A DNA stretch of 64,000 bases from Aphrocallistes beatrix (GCA_963281255.1 OY725496.1:1054001-1118000); one strand, 5' to 3'. Shown: positions 30,425 through 42,333, counted from the first letter of the stretch. The notes: a model not told the origin generated them from the letters alone. Program-made: numbers and translations.

Positions 30425-30907
30425 ATATATATGTTAAGAATTGATTGAAGAAAATGTCAGGCCCAGAAAGCTGATTTTTGGCATTTGGGAGTCTTTTGGC
30501 TATGGTTCCAGATGAAAATGTCGACTCATCATGGAATTATGACGTCATTGTCACCTTTTTTATAATTAGAAATTTCAGTTTTTCGACCATAAATCGGCCA
30601 TTTTAAGTCATAGAAGGCTGAAATTTTAATTGAATGTGTATATTAATATATCTCACATATGATGCACCTATCATCAAATAATGGTGACTCATCACTCTGT
30701 TATGACGTAATCATTACGCATCAAAATTTTAAAAATTAACAAATTTGGTGATTTTTCTGCGATATATATTATAATAGTAGGACAAACGTATTTAGAGATG
30801 TTTTCTCTCTTTTAATTAATCAATGTGACCCCAGGCGCCCGAAGGACGCCTCCGGCGGACACAAAGTGTCCGCCAGCCGCGCACTGCAAGCAAGCGAAGC
30901 GCGCTTG
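30425..30907 (+). mobile_element. Helitron-like element, 5' end eroded
   Basis: From GAATTGATTGAAGAAAATG through the body to GGCGCCCGAAGGACGCC, GGCGGACACAAAGTGTCCGCC and a GCGCTTG end at 30907. It abuts 30908-30950, a 5' end of another copy in opposite orientation (complement of TCCTTACTATTAAAACTCG). Confidence 0.7.
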
Positions 30908-30950
30908 CATAAGATATAAATATACATCAATCGAGTTTTAATAGTAAGGA

Positions 30951-31741
30951 TTCAGCTTCAAAGTTCTAACAAATGCTGTCTCTCCTCTCTAATAGTAGAC
31001 TCGTCTAATGATCGATGATTCTAAGGAGTCCGTTATTTGAAAGTTTCCAACCAATTAAGAATGCTATTGACTTTTGAAAAATTTTCTTAGCGCATTTAAA
31101 ATCAAATATAATTTAAAATTTAGTAAGACCAATTATGCTCAGAAATATCACATTAAAAAGTTCATTCTCTGATTGATTGGTTTGAAACTGTGTCAGCCTG
31201 AACAATTTCCATTACTCGAAATCTCATAATATATAAGATTTCACAATTATAGAGAAACTCCAATATATAGAGTTCGACTGCATGTGCATTTATTAGTGCA
31301 GTTCCCAGTATAGGAAATGCCTTCGTGCCTTTATTTACTGAAGCTATACTACCAGTCTTCAACTGACATCTTGAACTTAATGTATGTGTGAAACAATAAT
31401 TCTCACAATAAATACTGAAAGCAAATTCCAATAATCAAATACATAGGAATACTCAAATGGAAATATGGAAATAGCACCGCTGCCATATAATGAATTAGGT
31501 TCATCCTAGGAGTGCGTAATTATATAACTTATAGAAAAACTGTTAACACAACAATAACATTAAGCAGAAGTGGAATGTCATTAGTGATGGCGGAAGACAC
31601 AGCAGTAGACAGGAGGGAACTGAGAGCTCTGGACAGTAAGTAAAGACCAGCAATGGTTCAGTACCGTTAGTGGTTCAGTTAGCAAAACATCGTTAATACG
31701 AACAAGCATGATAAGAAACTCCAGATAAAGCAAATCTTACA
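30951..31741. other. non-coding stretch with a possible short first exon
   Basis: Nothing recognised except the candidate exon at 31587-31635. The minus-strand open frame at 31162-31431 shows no family features. Confidence 0.35.
31587..31635 (+). CDS. possible isolated 5' coding exon
   Basis: GTGATGGCGG context, then MAEDTAVDRRELRALD and a strong donor (GGACA|GTAAGTAAA). It looks like a first coding exon, but no matching downstream exon was found in the next kilobases, which are filled by a Helitron-like element. May be a relic or chance. Confidence 0.2.
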
Positions 31742-32446
31742 TCTTATATATTAAAATGCTAGGGGTTTTTTTTGTGTGTTTGTCCGAATTGATTGAAGAA
31801 TTGGGAAGTCATAGAGGTGTGAAAATTGGCATGTAGGTGTCAAATGATATGACTACGATTAAGTTCTAAGATCTAAGCTAAATTTTCACATCTCTACAAA
31901 AAAATGGGAAACAATTTTCCACACCTTTTCTATACAAAATAAATGACTACACTATCACAATAGAAATCATGACACTACAATAGATTGTCATTATTGTTAT
32001 TAATATTTCAAAGCCACAATTTATGTTTGATATCATAATAGTATTATAGTGTATAGCAATAAAAAAGATTATGTGCATATTTTCACACCTTTATATACAT
32101 ATTTTCACACCATTTGACGAATTTTGAAAATATGCTAGAAATTAGCTTTCAACGGTTGGCATGGGCTTTTTGGGAGTGTAGATTTCGAATATCATTTTTC
32201 GAGTAAATATGATAATTAATTTGTTTACTTTTGTTTACATTAGATACATAAAGTAAACAAATTACAAAAAAAGGCTAAAGGCTGGCTTCCAGCGGGTGGC
32301 ATGGCGTTTACAGGGGTGTTTTAGAATATTATATTTTCGGATCCATATGAGAAATTATTCGTTAATTTTTGTTTACAATATTTATATAAATTAAAAATAG
32401 GTTAGATTGAGTAACTCCAGGCGCCCGCAAGGCGACTCTGTAGACA
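31742..32446 (+). mobile_element. Helitron-like element, second subfamily, 3' truncated
   Basis: A|TCTTATATATTAAAATGCTA start, GTCCGAATTGATTGAAGAAT, then TTTGTTTACTTTTGTTTACA repeats and AGGCGCCCGCAAGGCGACTC. The terminal CTTG hairpin is missing. Confidence 0.65.
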
Positions 32447-33470
32447 CATGTCATAAATGTGCTAATAATACGATTGAGAAAGAATTCATTCGAGCTTATT
32501 AATGGGGCACTGCTATGCACATTGTGAAGGAGTCATTTAGCTTCGTCTGTCGTACCACTCTGCTAATTTATTAACCTTTAGACTTAAGAATACACCCCTG
32601 CGTATATGCTCAAACAATCGTTCCCTCCCGCTAAAGAGGTGTAAAAATATATGAACTCATCTCCTCACCTGCACGATGGCTTTCCTCTCATCCACCTCCA
32701 GCTCTTGTTCTGAACGCTTAGATCCATCAGCCAATGTGAGTGTCACAACATCAGCGGAATTTAGGGTATTTGACATGATCCAATGTGACCAGAGGTCCAT
32801 TCAGGGTTGCCGTGGGAATGAAATTTCAATTCCCATTCCCATAGAATTCCTGTGGGAATCCCCATGGAGATCCCTACAACAATCCTGTGGGAATCCACAT
32901 AGGAATCCTGTGGGAATCCCTATAGGAACCCTATGAGAATCCCCAAGGGAACCCTGAAGAAATCCCATAGGAATCCTATGGGAATCCCCACGGGGGAAAA
33001 AATCATTCCAATTCCCATCCCATGGGTATGGGGATTCCCATTCCCACGGCAACCCTGCCATTCACACCGGACACTGTCTAGTATGTGATTCGAGGCTGAG
33101 ATGGAATTTGGAATTAGAATCACAGCCATTGCGTGCTCCCTAAACGCCTTCGTCTCCAACAGCTGCTGACAGTATGAGTTAGTAGCTGTAGTTCATTCAG
33201 ATCCTGTACTGCTTCTGATTGGCTGAGAGAGAAGGTAGGACTGAGTATAGAAATGTCTCTGCTTCCTGATTGGTTCATGCATGTGTCTATCTTGACAGCT
33301 GTCTCCTCTGGAATGTGTTGGTGTCACAGAGACTATATATGTCACACAGATTATCTCTGTGATTTAGTAGCGCCTAATCAGGTAGATCCTGGAGATAGCA
33401 ACGTTTCTGTTGATAAGGAATGTAATTATGCTATCGACGTAATAAGTAGGAACTAAAAAGAGGAATTAAA
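32447..33470. other. non-coding or disrupted stretch with a MITE
   Basis: An open frame from 32676 (MAFLSSTSSSCSERLDPSAN...) is cut at 32801 by the MITE 32802-33057. Across the MITE the frame could continue as THTGHCLVCDSRLRWN-like text. No family recognised. It may be a broken first exon. Confidence 0.3.
32802..33057. mobile_element. MITE (CAGGGTTGCCGTGGGAATG ends), 256 bp
   Basis: Inverse ends CAGGGTTGCCGTGGG and CCCACGGCAACCCTG, interior of repeated TGGGAATCC units. Flanks CCATT on both sides suggest a 5-bp target duplication. Confidence 0.75.
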
Positions 33471-33590
33471 AAGCCCCTCACAGACGGGCCAGAAATGTGC
33501 TTCCACACATTCTTTGGATGATGACACAATATATGTCATCCAAGGAATGTGGAAGCACACTTCTAGCCCGTCTGTGAGGGGCTTTTCTTA
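33471..33590. repeat. 118-bp hairpin (AAGCCCCTCACAGACGGG arms)
   Basis: AAGCCCCTCACAGACGGGCC at the left pairs with GGGCCCGTCTGTGAGG-like CCCGTCTGTGAGGGGCTT at the right. Arms are about 55 bp with a short TGACACAATATATGTCA loop. It marks the outer edge of the left inverted repeat; a half copy marks the right one (42945-43012). Confidence 0.8.
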
Positions 33591-34300
33591 CACCAATTAA
33601 AGTTTGTAGGATTAAAATTGTGGATGTAAATTTTGGCTGTGTCATCATGATGGCGTCAGCATAATTAATTAGCATAGTTTTGTATGGTCATCTACACTGA
33701 ACACCTTCTACAACATATGTTTATTTCTATCTCTTATCACTATATTTCTATCAACCATTCATCATTATTGCTGTGTCATCATGATGACGTAAGCATAATT
33801 AATTAAGATACTTTTGTTGAGACATCTATATTGAACACTTTATTGAATAATTGTTTATCTCAAACTATTAAAATTTGAGCTCTAATAGGCATTTATCATT
33901 AAAATTAGGCGATGATGACGCGACAAAATGTTTAACCGCAAATTGCTGAGGTCCAATGTCCGATGGATCTAGGAATGAAATGGGTTTTAGATGGCCTCAT
34001 ATTTCACCAGTGTTACCAATCTCAAGTTTCTAGCTCTTCTAGTTTTTGAGCAATAAGCAAAAGAATGAAATCACAAAATGCTACGTAATGATGATGATTT
34101 AGCATATATTGAAAATCGTATGAGTAGGTGCACATCTACATATATGTTCGCAGCTTCACAAAAGATTTCAGGGCGCTATCTTTTAAACTCCGGTCTGTGC
34201 ACCACTTACGGCCGGCCGGCCATACTCCAGCTCATTTTAGTACTGTGCTACTATATTATCATATTGGATCATAAATCCAACATAATAATTAGGAAGCACA
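33471..34300 (+). repeat. left long inverted repeat (partner 41640-43012)
   Basis: Hairpin, GTGTCATCATGATGGCGTCA, CATCTACACTGAACACC, ATTTCACCAGTGTTACC, CACTTACGGCCGGCCGGCC and TTTTAGTACTGTGCTACTAT follow in order. All recur in inverse order and strand at 41640-43012. An open frame at 34078 within it has no family resemblance. Confidence 0.75.
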
Positions 34301-34514
34301 CTAAAAATAAGAAATTGTTCAAATTAAGCTTTTTGAATGAGGGAGATTTCGTTTTCATGAACAAAATTTGAAATTTGTTTAATGTCGGTTCTTGACTTGA
34401 CCTCAGAAAAAAGAAAAAAATTTTTAAAATTAAATCAGGTGACAACATTAACAGTGCTAAACATTCCTGGTGATAGAAATGAGATGTAGTTATGTAACCT
34501 TAGTTCTAGTAGTA

Positions 34515-34870
34515 CAAGCGCGCTTCGCTTGCTTGCGCTGCGCGGCTTGCGGACACTGCGTGTCCGCAGATTTACCCAGTGGGTGATTGGGAATATACGT
34601 CACTTTCTTGTTTTATACTAAGTACGCTCGATTATCATTTGTCTACGGTTGTATTAATGAAATCAGAACTGTAGCAGAAATTTTGTTTCGTGATAAATAT
34701 CATTTACTTCGTATTAAGTCAACTAATCCTGAATGTAAGCTCAATTTGAATACACAAAGTTCACATTGCTAAAGATTATTATACTTAAATAATCAATTCC
34801 AGTACATGTCGTTAAAAGTTATTTTATGATCGAATTGATTGATCGTAGCATATAACACACTTTAATTGTT
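34515..34870 (-). mobile_element. Helitron-like 3' part, third subfamily
   Basis: CAAG at 34515 with GCGCTTCGCTTGCTTGCGCT and GCGGACACTGCGTGTCCGC hairpins, then a body (AATCAGAACTGTAGCAGAAA... TAACACACTTTAATTG) shared with 51008-51345 only. Confidence 0.65.
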
Positions 34871-34879
34871 TACAAATTT

Positions 34880-35395
34880 ATTAACCAATCAAAATCCAGG
34901 AATTTAACATCCCAGTCACCTTTGATTTCATTAATTAATTGAGATCAGACCCCTTACAATGCGTTTCAATGAAATATGACGACTCCCTAAACTTGAAATC
35001 TGATTGGTTGACATGGAAAAGATTGTTTACAATGCAATTATTGATGAATGAATTACAATCATCTCCGATTGATAGGACCACTGGTTAATCGGGTAACCGC
35101 TTAATCTAGCCACTTTAGCATACCAGAATAGTTTTCACAAGTAGAAACTAATACAAAATATTTTCGGTTAATAGGGTTCTCCGCTTATTCGGGCCAAAAT
35201 GTCCTCTGACCGATGAAGCCTTATTGAACGGAGTTGACTGTAATTAAACGATATTTCAATGAATACTAGTACAGTAGGACCTGCATAATCCGACACTCTT
35301 TGGGAAACAAAGTAATCTGTCGGATTAACAGTGCAATTTCTAATGCTCAATGCCAGTTTTGGTTGAAAACGATGTCGGATTAGAGAGGTGTTATT
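34880..35395. repeat. dispersed repeat, pogo-type MITE and a further MITE end
   Basis: 34880-35040 is a copy of the ACCAATCA repeat. About 35060-35240 is a degraded pogo-type MITE ending GGAGTTGACTG. 35273-35395 has CAGTAGGACCTGCATAATCC and 'gatgtcggattagagagg', ends of another pogo-like element. It lies directly before the EGF/FN3 gene start. Confidence 0.55.
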
Positions 35396-37706
35396 ATGCT
35401 TACTTTAATTATTGCATTCCTTCTTCTAGAAATTTGTTCACCTGGTTATATCTTCAACTATCAAAACTTTTCTTGCATTGACGTTAACGAATGCATAGTT
35501 TCAAATGATTGTGATCACCAATGTACAAATGCTATTGGAAGTTATTATTGCTCCTGTAGAGAATTTTATTATCTACACAATTTACATCATGCCAACTGAT
35601 ACACTTAAACATCCAGTTAATTGGTGCTGACGATTCAAGTCAAAGCATCCATCTCTCATGGGATACTATATATCGTCCTGTGAAAAGATTGAATGAATTA
35701 GCATACAACATTTGGGTGCGTGATGTTACATTTGCGCTAAATGTTCCGTATACAGACAGTGGAACTACGCAGGATTCTGTCTATTTGTTAAGTGGTCTCC
35801 TGCCTGTATTACAGAACTTATGATATGTATGTAATTGGCATCGATAGCCAAACTGCTAACTCATCTAACACTATAACAATGAGAACCCTAACTGATCGAC
35901 CTGGATCACCCCCGTTAGACATTTTAGCATACTCTACTGATCCATTTACAATCAGATTAACTTGGTCACCTCCTAACAGAGAGACACGAAATGGAATCAT
36001 AACGAGTTACACAATTCAATACAGGAGGACTGATAGGAGAGTGGAAAGATATCACACTATTCCTGCTACACTAAACTCATTCGACATAAGCAACCTGGAT
36101 GAGTACACTAATTATACAATACATATTGCTGCAGCTACCTCTATAGGTGTAGGCGTGTATAGCTCTGAACTGGAAACTAGAACCCGAGAAAGCATTCCTT
36201 CAGCTAGTCCACAAGTGCGCTTTCTATCCAAGACCCCAACCACTATTTCCATCCTATTACAACCTCCTGATATAAAAGATGTCAATGGCATATTGACACA
36301 TTACCTTGTCACCTACAATGGGAATGTAATTGATAAAGAAGAGAGGAGTATCACATTATCAGATCCCAATACAAGTCAAACACAACTCAATGCATTTAAT
36401 GGTAAATTAATTGATTTGATGGAAGGAGTAGAATATAACATTAAATCTAGAATTCACACTTCAGCGGGAGGAGGTCCCTACTCTTCTTTTATTTCTGTCA
36501 AAACAACCGAAACTGCACCTTCAGGTCCGCCATTGTATGTTAACTTTGAAGGTTCATATCCAACTAAACTAGATTTCAGTTGGACGCCTCCAAATTTAGA
36601 ACTACAAAACGGAATCATCACTGGCTATATCATACATTATCATGGTCTACTTGTAGATAGATATGAGCGTAATCACACTACTAAAATCGAAATGTTATAA
36701 TTTCGAATTTAGAAGAAGGCTCTGCTTATGAGATATCAATATGTGCCTTTACAGATGCTGGAATGGGTCCTTGTCTTGAAGTTGTAAATCGGACGGAAGA
36801 AATAGCTCCCAGACAAACTGCACAAAATGTAGCTGTTGATGTGAGTGGATCCACTGCAATACTTGTTTCATGGGATTATATATTACCAGAAGAAGAGAAT
36901 GGCATCATTTTATTCTACTTAATTATCATTGAAGGAAGAGGGTTTGACAGTTCAGTATACAGAAAGTACGCAAACTCTACTGCTACGTATTTTATAATCG
37001 AAAATATCCAAGAAGCAAATGAATACAGCGTACGTCTATGTGCAGTTAATAACGTAGGCAATGGCCTATTCAGATGTTATAATTGTGGAAACATATGAAG
37101 ATGTGCCCTCAGCTGCTCCTCGGGGTGTACTCGGTATTGGTAATACGAATCTGATATTTATTCTCTGGAATCCTCCACCACAAATATAAAGAAATGGAGC
37201 AATTACTCACTACCAAGTTACATATCATGGAATGAGAATCGATAAGAAAGTTCACAATTTAAATGAGACAGCATTAAGGGCGGTAATCCCTAATCTTCAC
37301 GAGGGTGAAACCTATCAATTAAAGGTCCGAGCTTACACCTCTCAAGGACCAGGACCTTACTCTGCGATTTTGTTAGTAAAGACGTTAGAACGAGAACCAA
37401 CTGCTCCTCCCAGAAACTTGACAATAGCTCATGTATCTTCTAGTTTTATTCGCGTTGTGTGGCAAGAGCCTATACTTACTGAACAAAATGGAGTTATCAT
37501 AGGCTATGACATCTCTATCGGAGTGATAAAATCTCATAGAGAAGTATCTATGGTTAGAATTGGAGATGTAGTGAGATCTTATACTTCAAGAAATCTGAAT
37601 CTTAATACCATGTACTCTATTAAAATCAGAGCTGTGACTCAACCAGGAGTTGGCCCTTATTCGGCATCAATCGTTGTCACAACATTAGGTGCTCATTTTG
37701 ATGGTT
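35396..37706 (+). pseudogene. EGF / fibronectin type III array gene, broken
   Basis: 35396-35599: hydrophobic leader (LTLIIAFLLLEICSPGYIFN), then a calcium-binding EGF-like domain (DVNECIVSNDCDHQC... SYYCSC). Then about seven FN3 domains: 35635-35880, 35890-36190, 36195-36515, 36520-36790, 36795-37095, 37100-37390 and 37395-37690. Each shows the FN3 marks: SWxPP, NGxIxxYxIxY, Y/F-x-I-x-V/A-x-A and GxGPYS. Breaks: stop after the EGF (35597-35599), frame changes near 35805, 36690 and 37070, and TAA in a W-x-P-P-P-Q segment near 37188. Real introns could explain some breaks but no donor/acceptor pairs are obvious. FN3 arrays occur in cell-adhesion receptors and receptor phosphatases; no membrane or cytoplasmic part follows. 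Probably a decayed adhesion receptor ectodomain. Confidence 0.7.
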
Positions 37707-37708
37707 GA

Positions 37709-38210
37709 GTCAATTCTTGTTATATCTTGCATTATGGCTACACTATTGTGAAATATTTTCTTAACCTTTATAACTTTGGGAAGATACTTAACAATTGTAT
37801 AATTTTACATCTCGGATTTAATTTTTTGTAAATTTTACTTACACATTAATACCCGTTTATTTTAGTGTCTAATGAGACGAAATTCTCGTGAAACAGAGGC
37901 GAGAATTCGCTACACATTGTCCAGTAACTAGTGTTCAGAGGACGAAAAGTCCTGCCACAAAATGTCTGGCGATGAAATATCAGCAACGAAATGTTCGTGC
38001 GATGAAGTGTCCGTTTACCATCATATTCTATTAATGCAGTGAGTTAAAATCACAAAGTAGCAGATATCCCAGTTCTAGTAATACAAGTGAGATAGAATCA
38101 CACAGAGTTGAAATCACACGGTGAGATTACACACTAATAGAAATATATTAAATCTGAACAAAATTGGGGAATATGTGATTACAAAGAATGTTGTAAATAT
38201 GTTAGTAAAT
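37709..38210. other. intergenic stretch, no recognised features
   Basis: Short, AT-rich; contains several 'atgaaatgtcc/gatgaagtgtcc' echoes at 37940-38010 but no array or gene. Confidence 0.35.
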
Positions 38211-39712
38211 TTAGAAGCATTTGCATTTCGATTGGTTAATAACGGCAAAAGGTTGTTGATTATCCATAGCAACACCATTAGGTAGAGATATAACCCCACT
38301 CCGAGTGTCTCCACATATTCTCCTGAAGGATTGATTACTTTCAAACAATTACTTTCGTAGTCACTAAGTATAAAGTGACCCTTATTATCTGTTGTGGAGA
38401 AATATGCATGAGATATCTGACTCTGTAGTCCTGTGAGATGGATAGAACGGAGATAATTATGTACTAAATTGAATGTGTGAATTGTACCATTAAGCTTAGC
38501 ATGGCCTACTTAATATACGGCTATATATGTCACCGAGAAGGCCATAAAACGAAGAGGCCAGTTTTAACACAGTCAAAATTTAATTAGACCGATAAATCAA
38601 AAACCGCTTCCGATAGACATTTGAAATGTATTAATACCATATATAAACATTATATCAGAGTATCCAATTCCGCTGTCAAAAATTTGATATGTCATCATAT
38701 GATTGCGCAATAGGCTCTTTTCAGAGCGGAAAATGTTGCTGTTCTCGCTCATATTAAGCATCGTTATCTGCATTTCTAATGCTTGACTTTTCGATAAAGC
38801 AACAATAGGAAGACCAAGTAAAAAAATCTGAAAATTTTAGTTGGAATGTCTATGCATTCCTCAGTTGCCATGGAAACAAAAAATTGCATGTTCAAGCCAT
38901 AACTCGAAAAGTATAGATCGTAGACACTAAGATTATACCATTTAATCCGTAAGCTATTACTTCCTATATAAGAATAATACTATTCACATGTTTATTTTTA
39001 ATATGTTCTGAGTTATCTAGGATTTTGTCACATCTCATTACTTCTCTATAGATCGTTATAAAATCCTAGATAACTCAGAACATATTGAAAATAAATATGT
39101 GAATAGTATTATTCTTATATAGGAAATAATAACTAACGGATTAAATGGTATAATCTTTTAGTATCTACGATCTATACTTTTCGAGTTATGGCTTGAACAT
39201 GCAATTTTTTGTTTCTATGGCAACTGAGGAATGCATAGACATTCCAACTAAAATTTTCAGATTTTTGGGCTTGAGGTCTTCCTATTGTTGCTCTATCGAA
39301 AAGTCAAGCATTAGAAATGCAGATAACGATGTTTAATATGAGCGAGAACAGCAACATTTTTCGCTCTAAAAAGATCCTATTGCGCAATCACATTATGACA
39401 TATCAAATTTTTGACAGCGGAATTGGATACTCTGATATAATGTTTATATATGGTATTAATACATTTCAAATGTCTATCGTAAGCGGTATTTGATTTATCG
39501 TTCTAATTAATTTTTAACTGTGTTAAAACTGGCCTCCTCGTTTTATGGCCTTCTCGGTGACATATATAGCCGTATATTAAGTAGGCCATGAGCTTAGTGA
39601 GAACAAATATCTTATTTTTGAATAGTTTAATATCTTCTGGATATTCTAGTTTGGTTTCTCCGAATCTATTAACAAACGTCAGATCTAGTTTCAACAATTT
39701 GGGCACCAATTA
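38211..39712 (-). pseudogene. NHL-repeat gene, type B, split by a foldback transposon
   Basis: N-proximal part at 39598-39712: LLKLDLTFVNRFGETKLEYP then EDIKLFKNKIFVLTK. After the insertion (38500-39590) it resumes at 38492 with NGTIHTFNLVHNYLRS, DNKGHFILSDYESNCLK and NPSGEYVETLG. One further frame change near 38290 precedes PNGVAMDNQQPFAVINQ and the stop at 38211. Removing the element and one AGCTTAG copy rejoins the frame exactly. The 5' start is missing: at 39713 the sequence switches to a plus-strand type-A fragment. Close relative of 60645-61000. Non-functional. Confidence 0.8.
38500..39590. mobile_element. 1.09-kb foldback transposon with 7-bp target duplication
   Basis: Nearly the whole element is two inverse arms of about 520 bp (CATGGCCTACTTAATATACG / its inverse at the ends, CTAGATAACTCAGAACATAT / inverse near the centre at 39040). 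Flanks AGCTTAG at 38493-38499 and 39591-39597. Contains GGAATGTCTATGCATTCC and TTGCCATGGAAAC, as in the other foldbacks. No transposase. Confidence 0.85.
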
Positions 39713-39789
39713 GTTCTGACTTCAAATCTATTTTTAGATACTGTGTCCTTTAACAATAACTACAGACTTCAAATATTTTCTTCTTTATA
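39713..39789 (+). pseudogene. NHL type-A 3' end fragment
   Basis: TCTGACTTCAAATCTA... to CTTCAAATATTTTCTTCTTT then ATAA matches the last 25 codons and stop of the 11873 gene (…LQIFSSL). Nothing of the gene remains upstream; it joins the type-B fragment head to head. Confidence 0.7.
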
Positions 39790-40300
39790 AGTGTTGTTTG
39801 TGTCTCATTTGCTTGTTTCTCTTTAGTTCCTAATTAAACTTTGTGCTCTCTATCTCATTTTCTTTAAACCTTATTTGCCACTACTACCGCTTCAATATGG
39901 AAATAAAGTCAACTACATCTCACTTCTATCACAGGAATGACAGAGTGTAGCACTGTTACTGTTGTCACCTGATTCGTCGTATCACCTAATTTACTTTGGA
40001 ATTTCTTTTTTTTTTAAGTTAGGTCAAGTTATCAACCGACAGCAAACTTCAAATTGTGTTCAGAAGAACGGAAAACTCACTCAATTAACGAGGTTAATTT
40101 GATTTTAAAAGTTTCTGGAATGTTAATCCCTATTTACTTCCCCACTTATTATATCCCATAGCATGATTACATTCCTTATCAACAGACATAGATAATCTGA
40201 GTGACATATCTGTCCTACATTATAGTATTGGAATGGAATAGGATTGCTAATTATTACAATTCGTAACCAAATCCTTGTAATTACTAGTGCACTGTCCCAA
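39790..40300. promoter_or_regulatory. 3' flank of fragment and conserved type-A upstream region
   Basis: 39790-39900 resembles the 3' flank of the type-A genes. 40225-40300 is almost identical to 11715-11793: ATTGGAATGGAATAGGATTG, TTGTAATTACTAGTGCACTG. Confidence 0.6.
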
Positions 40301-40309
40301 TATAAATAG
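40301..40309 (+). promoter_or_regulatory. TATA box TATAAATAG of NHL pseudogene
   Basis: 69 bp before the ATG at 40370, same context (CACTGTCCCAA before it) as at 11794. Confidence 0.65.
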
Positions 40310-40369
40310 CTTTAGGAGACTCCTGTTCATTCATAATACTATTCAATTAGTACTTCCAATTTGAGTAAA

Positions 40370-41234
40370 ATGGCCATAGCATTTCCCGACCCACAGCCTT
40401 TGGACCACATAACAGCTGTTGCGAAGAGAGGTAGAGCTCCTGGTGAACTATGCTGTCTTCATGGTGTCTCTATTGACCCAGTCACTAACCACATATATGT
40501 CGTTGAGAGAGGTATATATCCTAATTTCGCGAGAGTGTCTATATTTTCAGAGTCGGGTGAGTACCTAAACAGCTACACTCACGAGCACATCAAATCATTA
40601 TGGGGTATCGCCATACGCGGAAACAATGTGTATTTAACGGACTCAGTGATACACGCTGTGTTCCACTTGAAGATAGAGGCTGACTCCGTCTGGTTGCTAG
40701 GCTAGGTAGTATAGGGTCTGGTATCGGACAGTTTCATTATCCCTGCCAACTCTCCCTCTCTAGTAATAGAGATGTGTACATAGCTGATGCAGGCAACAAC
40801 AGAATCCAAATCCTTGACTGCTCTATGCATCCGATAAGAGTAGTGACACATCCATCCATGCACTGGCCTTATGACGTAAAATTAACAGCAGAAGAGATTA
40901 ACGTACTTTGTATAGTGGATTCTCTTTGCGTCCATATATTTAATCATACCGGATATAAGTTGCGCTCTCTAATTACACGTGGTGGAGGAATGCAGGTAAC
41001 TAGATCCTACTTCTTCTTTCTCGACTCCAAAAAGAATTTATTATCAGCGGTAGGGATTCTCACCAGATCAAGATATTCTCAAACGAAGGAGCTCTCCTCC
41101 ACACGATAGGAGAACAGGGAAACCAAGTAGGAATGTTCAAAAGCCCTCATGGATTAGCTCTGACCTCAAATCAAAACTTAGTTACTGTGTCCTGGAGTGC
41201 TGACGACATACTTCAAATATTTTCTTGTTCATAA
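40370..41234 (+). pseudogene. NHL type-A gene copy with two frameshifts
   Basis: Start MAIAFPDPQPLDHITAVAKR, clearly a paralogue of 11873. One base is missing near 40690 (EAD then a wrong-frame stop at 40703), and another near 41040-41050 after ITRGGGMQVTRSYFF. Between them blades 3-5 are open (MYIADAGNNRIQILDCSMH). The end at 41232 keeps the family's LQIFS-like tail. Intact promoter, so it may still be transcribed. Confidence 0.8.
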
Positions 41235-41374
41235 GTGTTTTTTGTGTCCTCATTTATTTGTTTCTCTTTAGTTCCAAATTAAACATTGTGATGCCATGAA
41301 TGACATAGTGTAGCACTCGATTGTTGTAACCTGATTTAATTTGATTGTTGATTGTTGAAAACTCTATGTCAACC

Positions 41375-41610
41375 GTTGGAAGCCAGCCTCTAGCCTATTT
41401 TTTTAATTTGTTTACTTTATGTATCTATTGTAAACAAAAGTAAACAAATTATCTATCATATAGATCTGAAAATATGATATTCGAAATCTACACCCCTAAA
41501 AACCCCATGTCACCCGTTGGAAGCTAGTCTCTAGCATATTTTTCAAAACTCGCCTAATGGTGTAAAAATATGTACGTATAAAGATATGAAAATATGCACA
41601 TAACATTTTT
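41375..41610 (-). mobile_element. Helitron-like fragment, second subfamily
   Basis: TCAACCGTTGGAAGCCAGCC, TTTGTTTACTTTATGTATCT and GGTGTAAAAATATG pieces are inverse to 44940-45130. Ends missing. Confidence 0.55.
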
Positions 41611-41984
41611 AGTGTTCTTCCTATATTACGAGTATTATATTGGATCTATGATCCAATATAATAATATAGTAGCACAGTACTAAAATGAGTGCTGCTTCAG
41701 GAAGGTTGGCCGGGCGGCCGTAAGTGGTGCACAGTTCAGAGTTTAAAAGATATCACCCTGAAATCTTTAGTGAAGTTGCGGACATATATGTAGATGTGCA
41801 GCTCCTCATACGATTTCCAAAATATGCTAAATCAGCATCATTACGTAGCATTTTGTGATTTCATTATTTTGTTTATTGCACAAAAACTAGAAGAGTTAGA
41901 AACTTGAGATTGGTAACGCTGGTGAAATATGAGGCTTTCAAAGCTTATTTCATTCCTAGATCCATCGGACATAAGACCTCTAAG

Positions 41985-42074
41985 CGAAAGATCAGCTTTC
42001 TACGCCTTGCAGTTTCTTCAATCAATTCGTTACAGAGTTATATATATACATTGATCGAGTTTTAATAGTAAGGA
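41985..42074 (-). mobile_element. Helitron-like 5' terminus
   Basis: ATCAGCTTTCTACGCCTTGC, CAATCAATTCGTTACAG, then the complement of TCCTTACTATTAAAACTCG ending at 42074. The body and 3' hairpins are absent. Confidence 0.65.
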
Positions 42075-42333
42075 TGCTTACGTCATCATGATGACACAGC
42101 AATAATGATGAATGGTTAATAGAAATAAATTGATAATAGATAGAAATAAACATATATTGTATAAAGTGTTCATAATAGATGACTCTACTATCTAAATTAC
42201 ATTAATTAATTATGCTGACGTCATCATGATGACACAGTATTAATTATAAATGGCGAATAGAGTTAAAATGATAGGAAATAGAAATAAAGATATGTTGTAG
42301 AAAGTGTTCAGTGTAGATGACTATACAAAACTA

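Noticed and set aside
33253-33456. 67-codon Cys-rich frame (CWCHRDYICHTDYLC)
   Set aside because: Cysteine pattern comes from TGTCACAGA/TGTCACACAGA repetition; no start context or neighbours support it.
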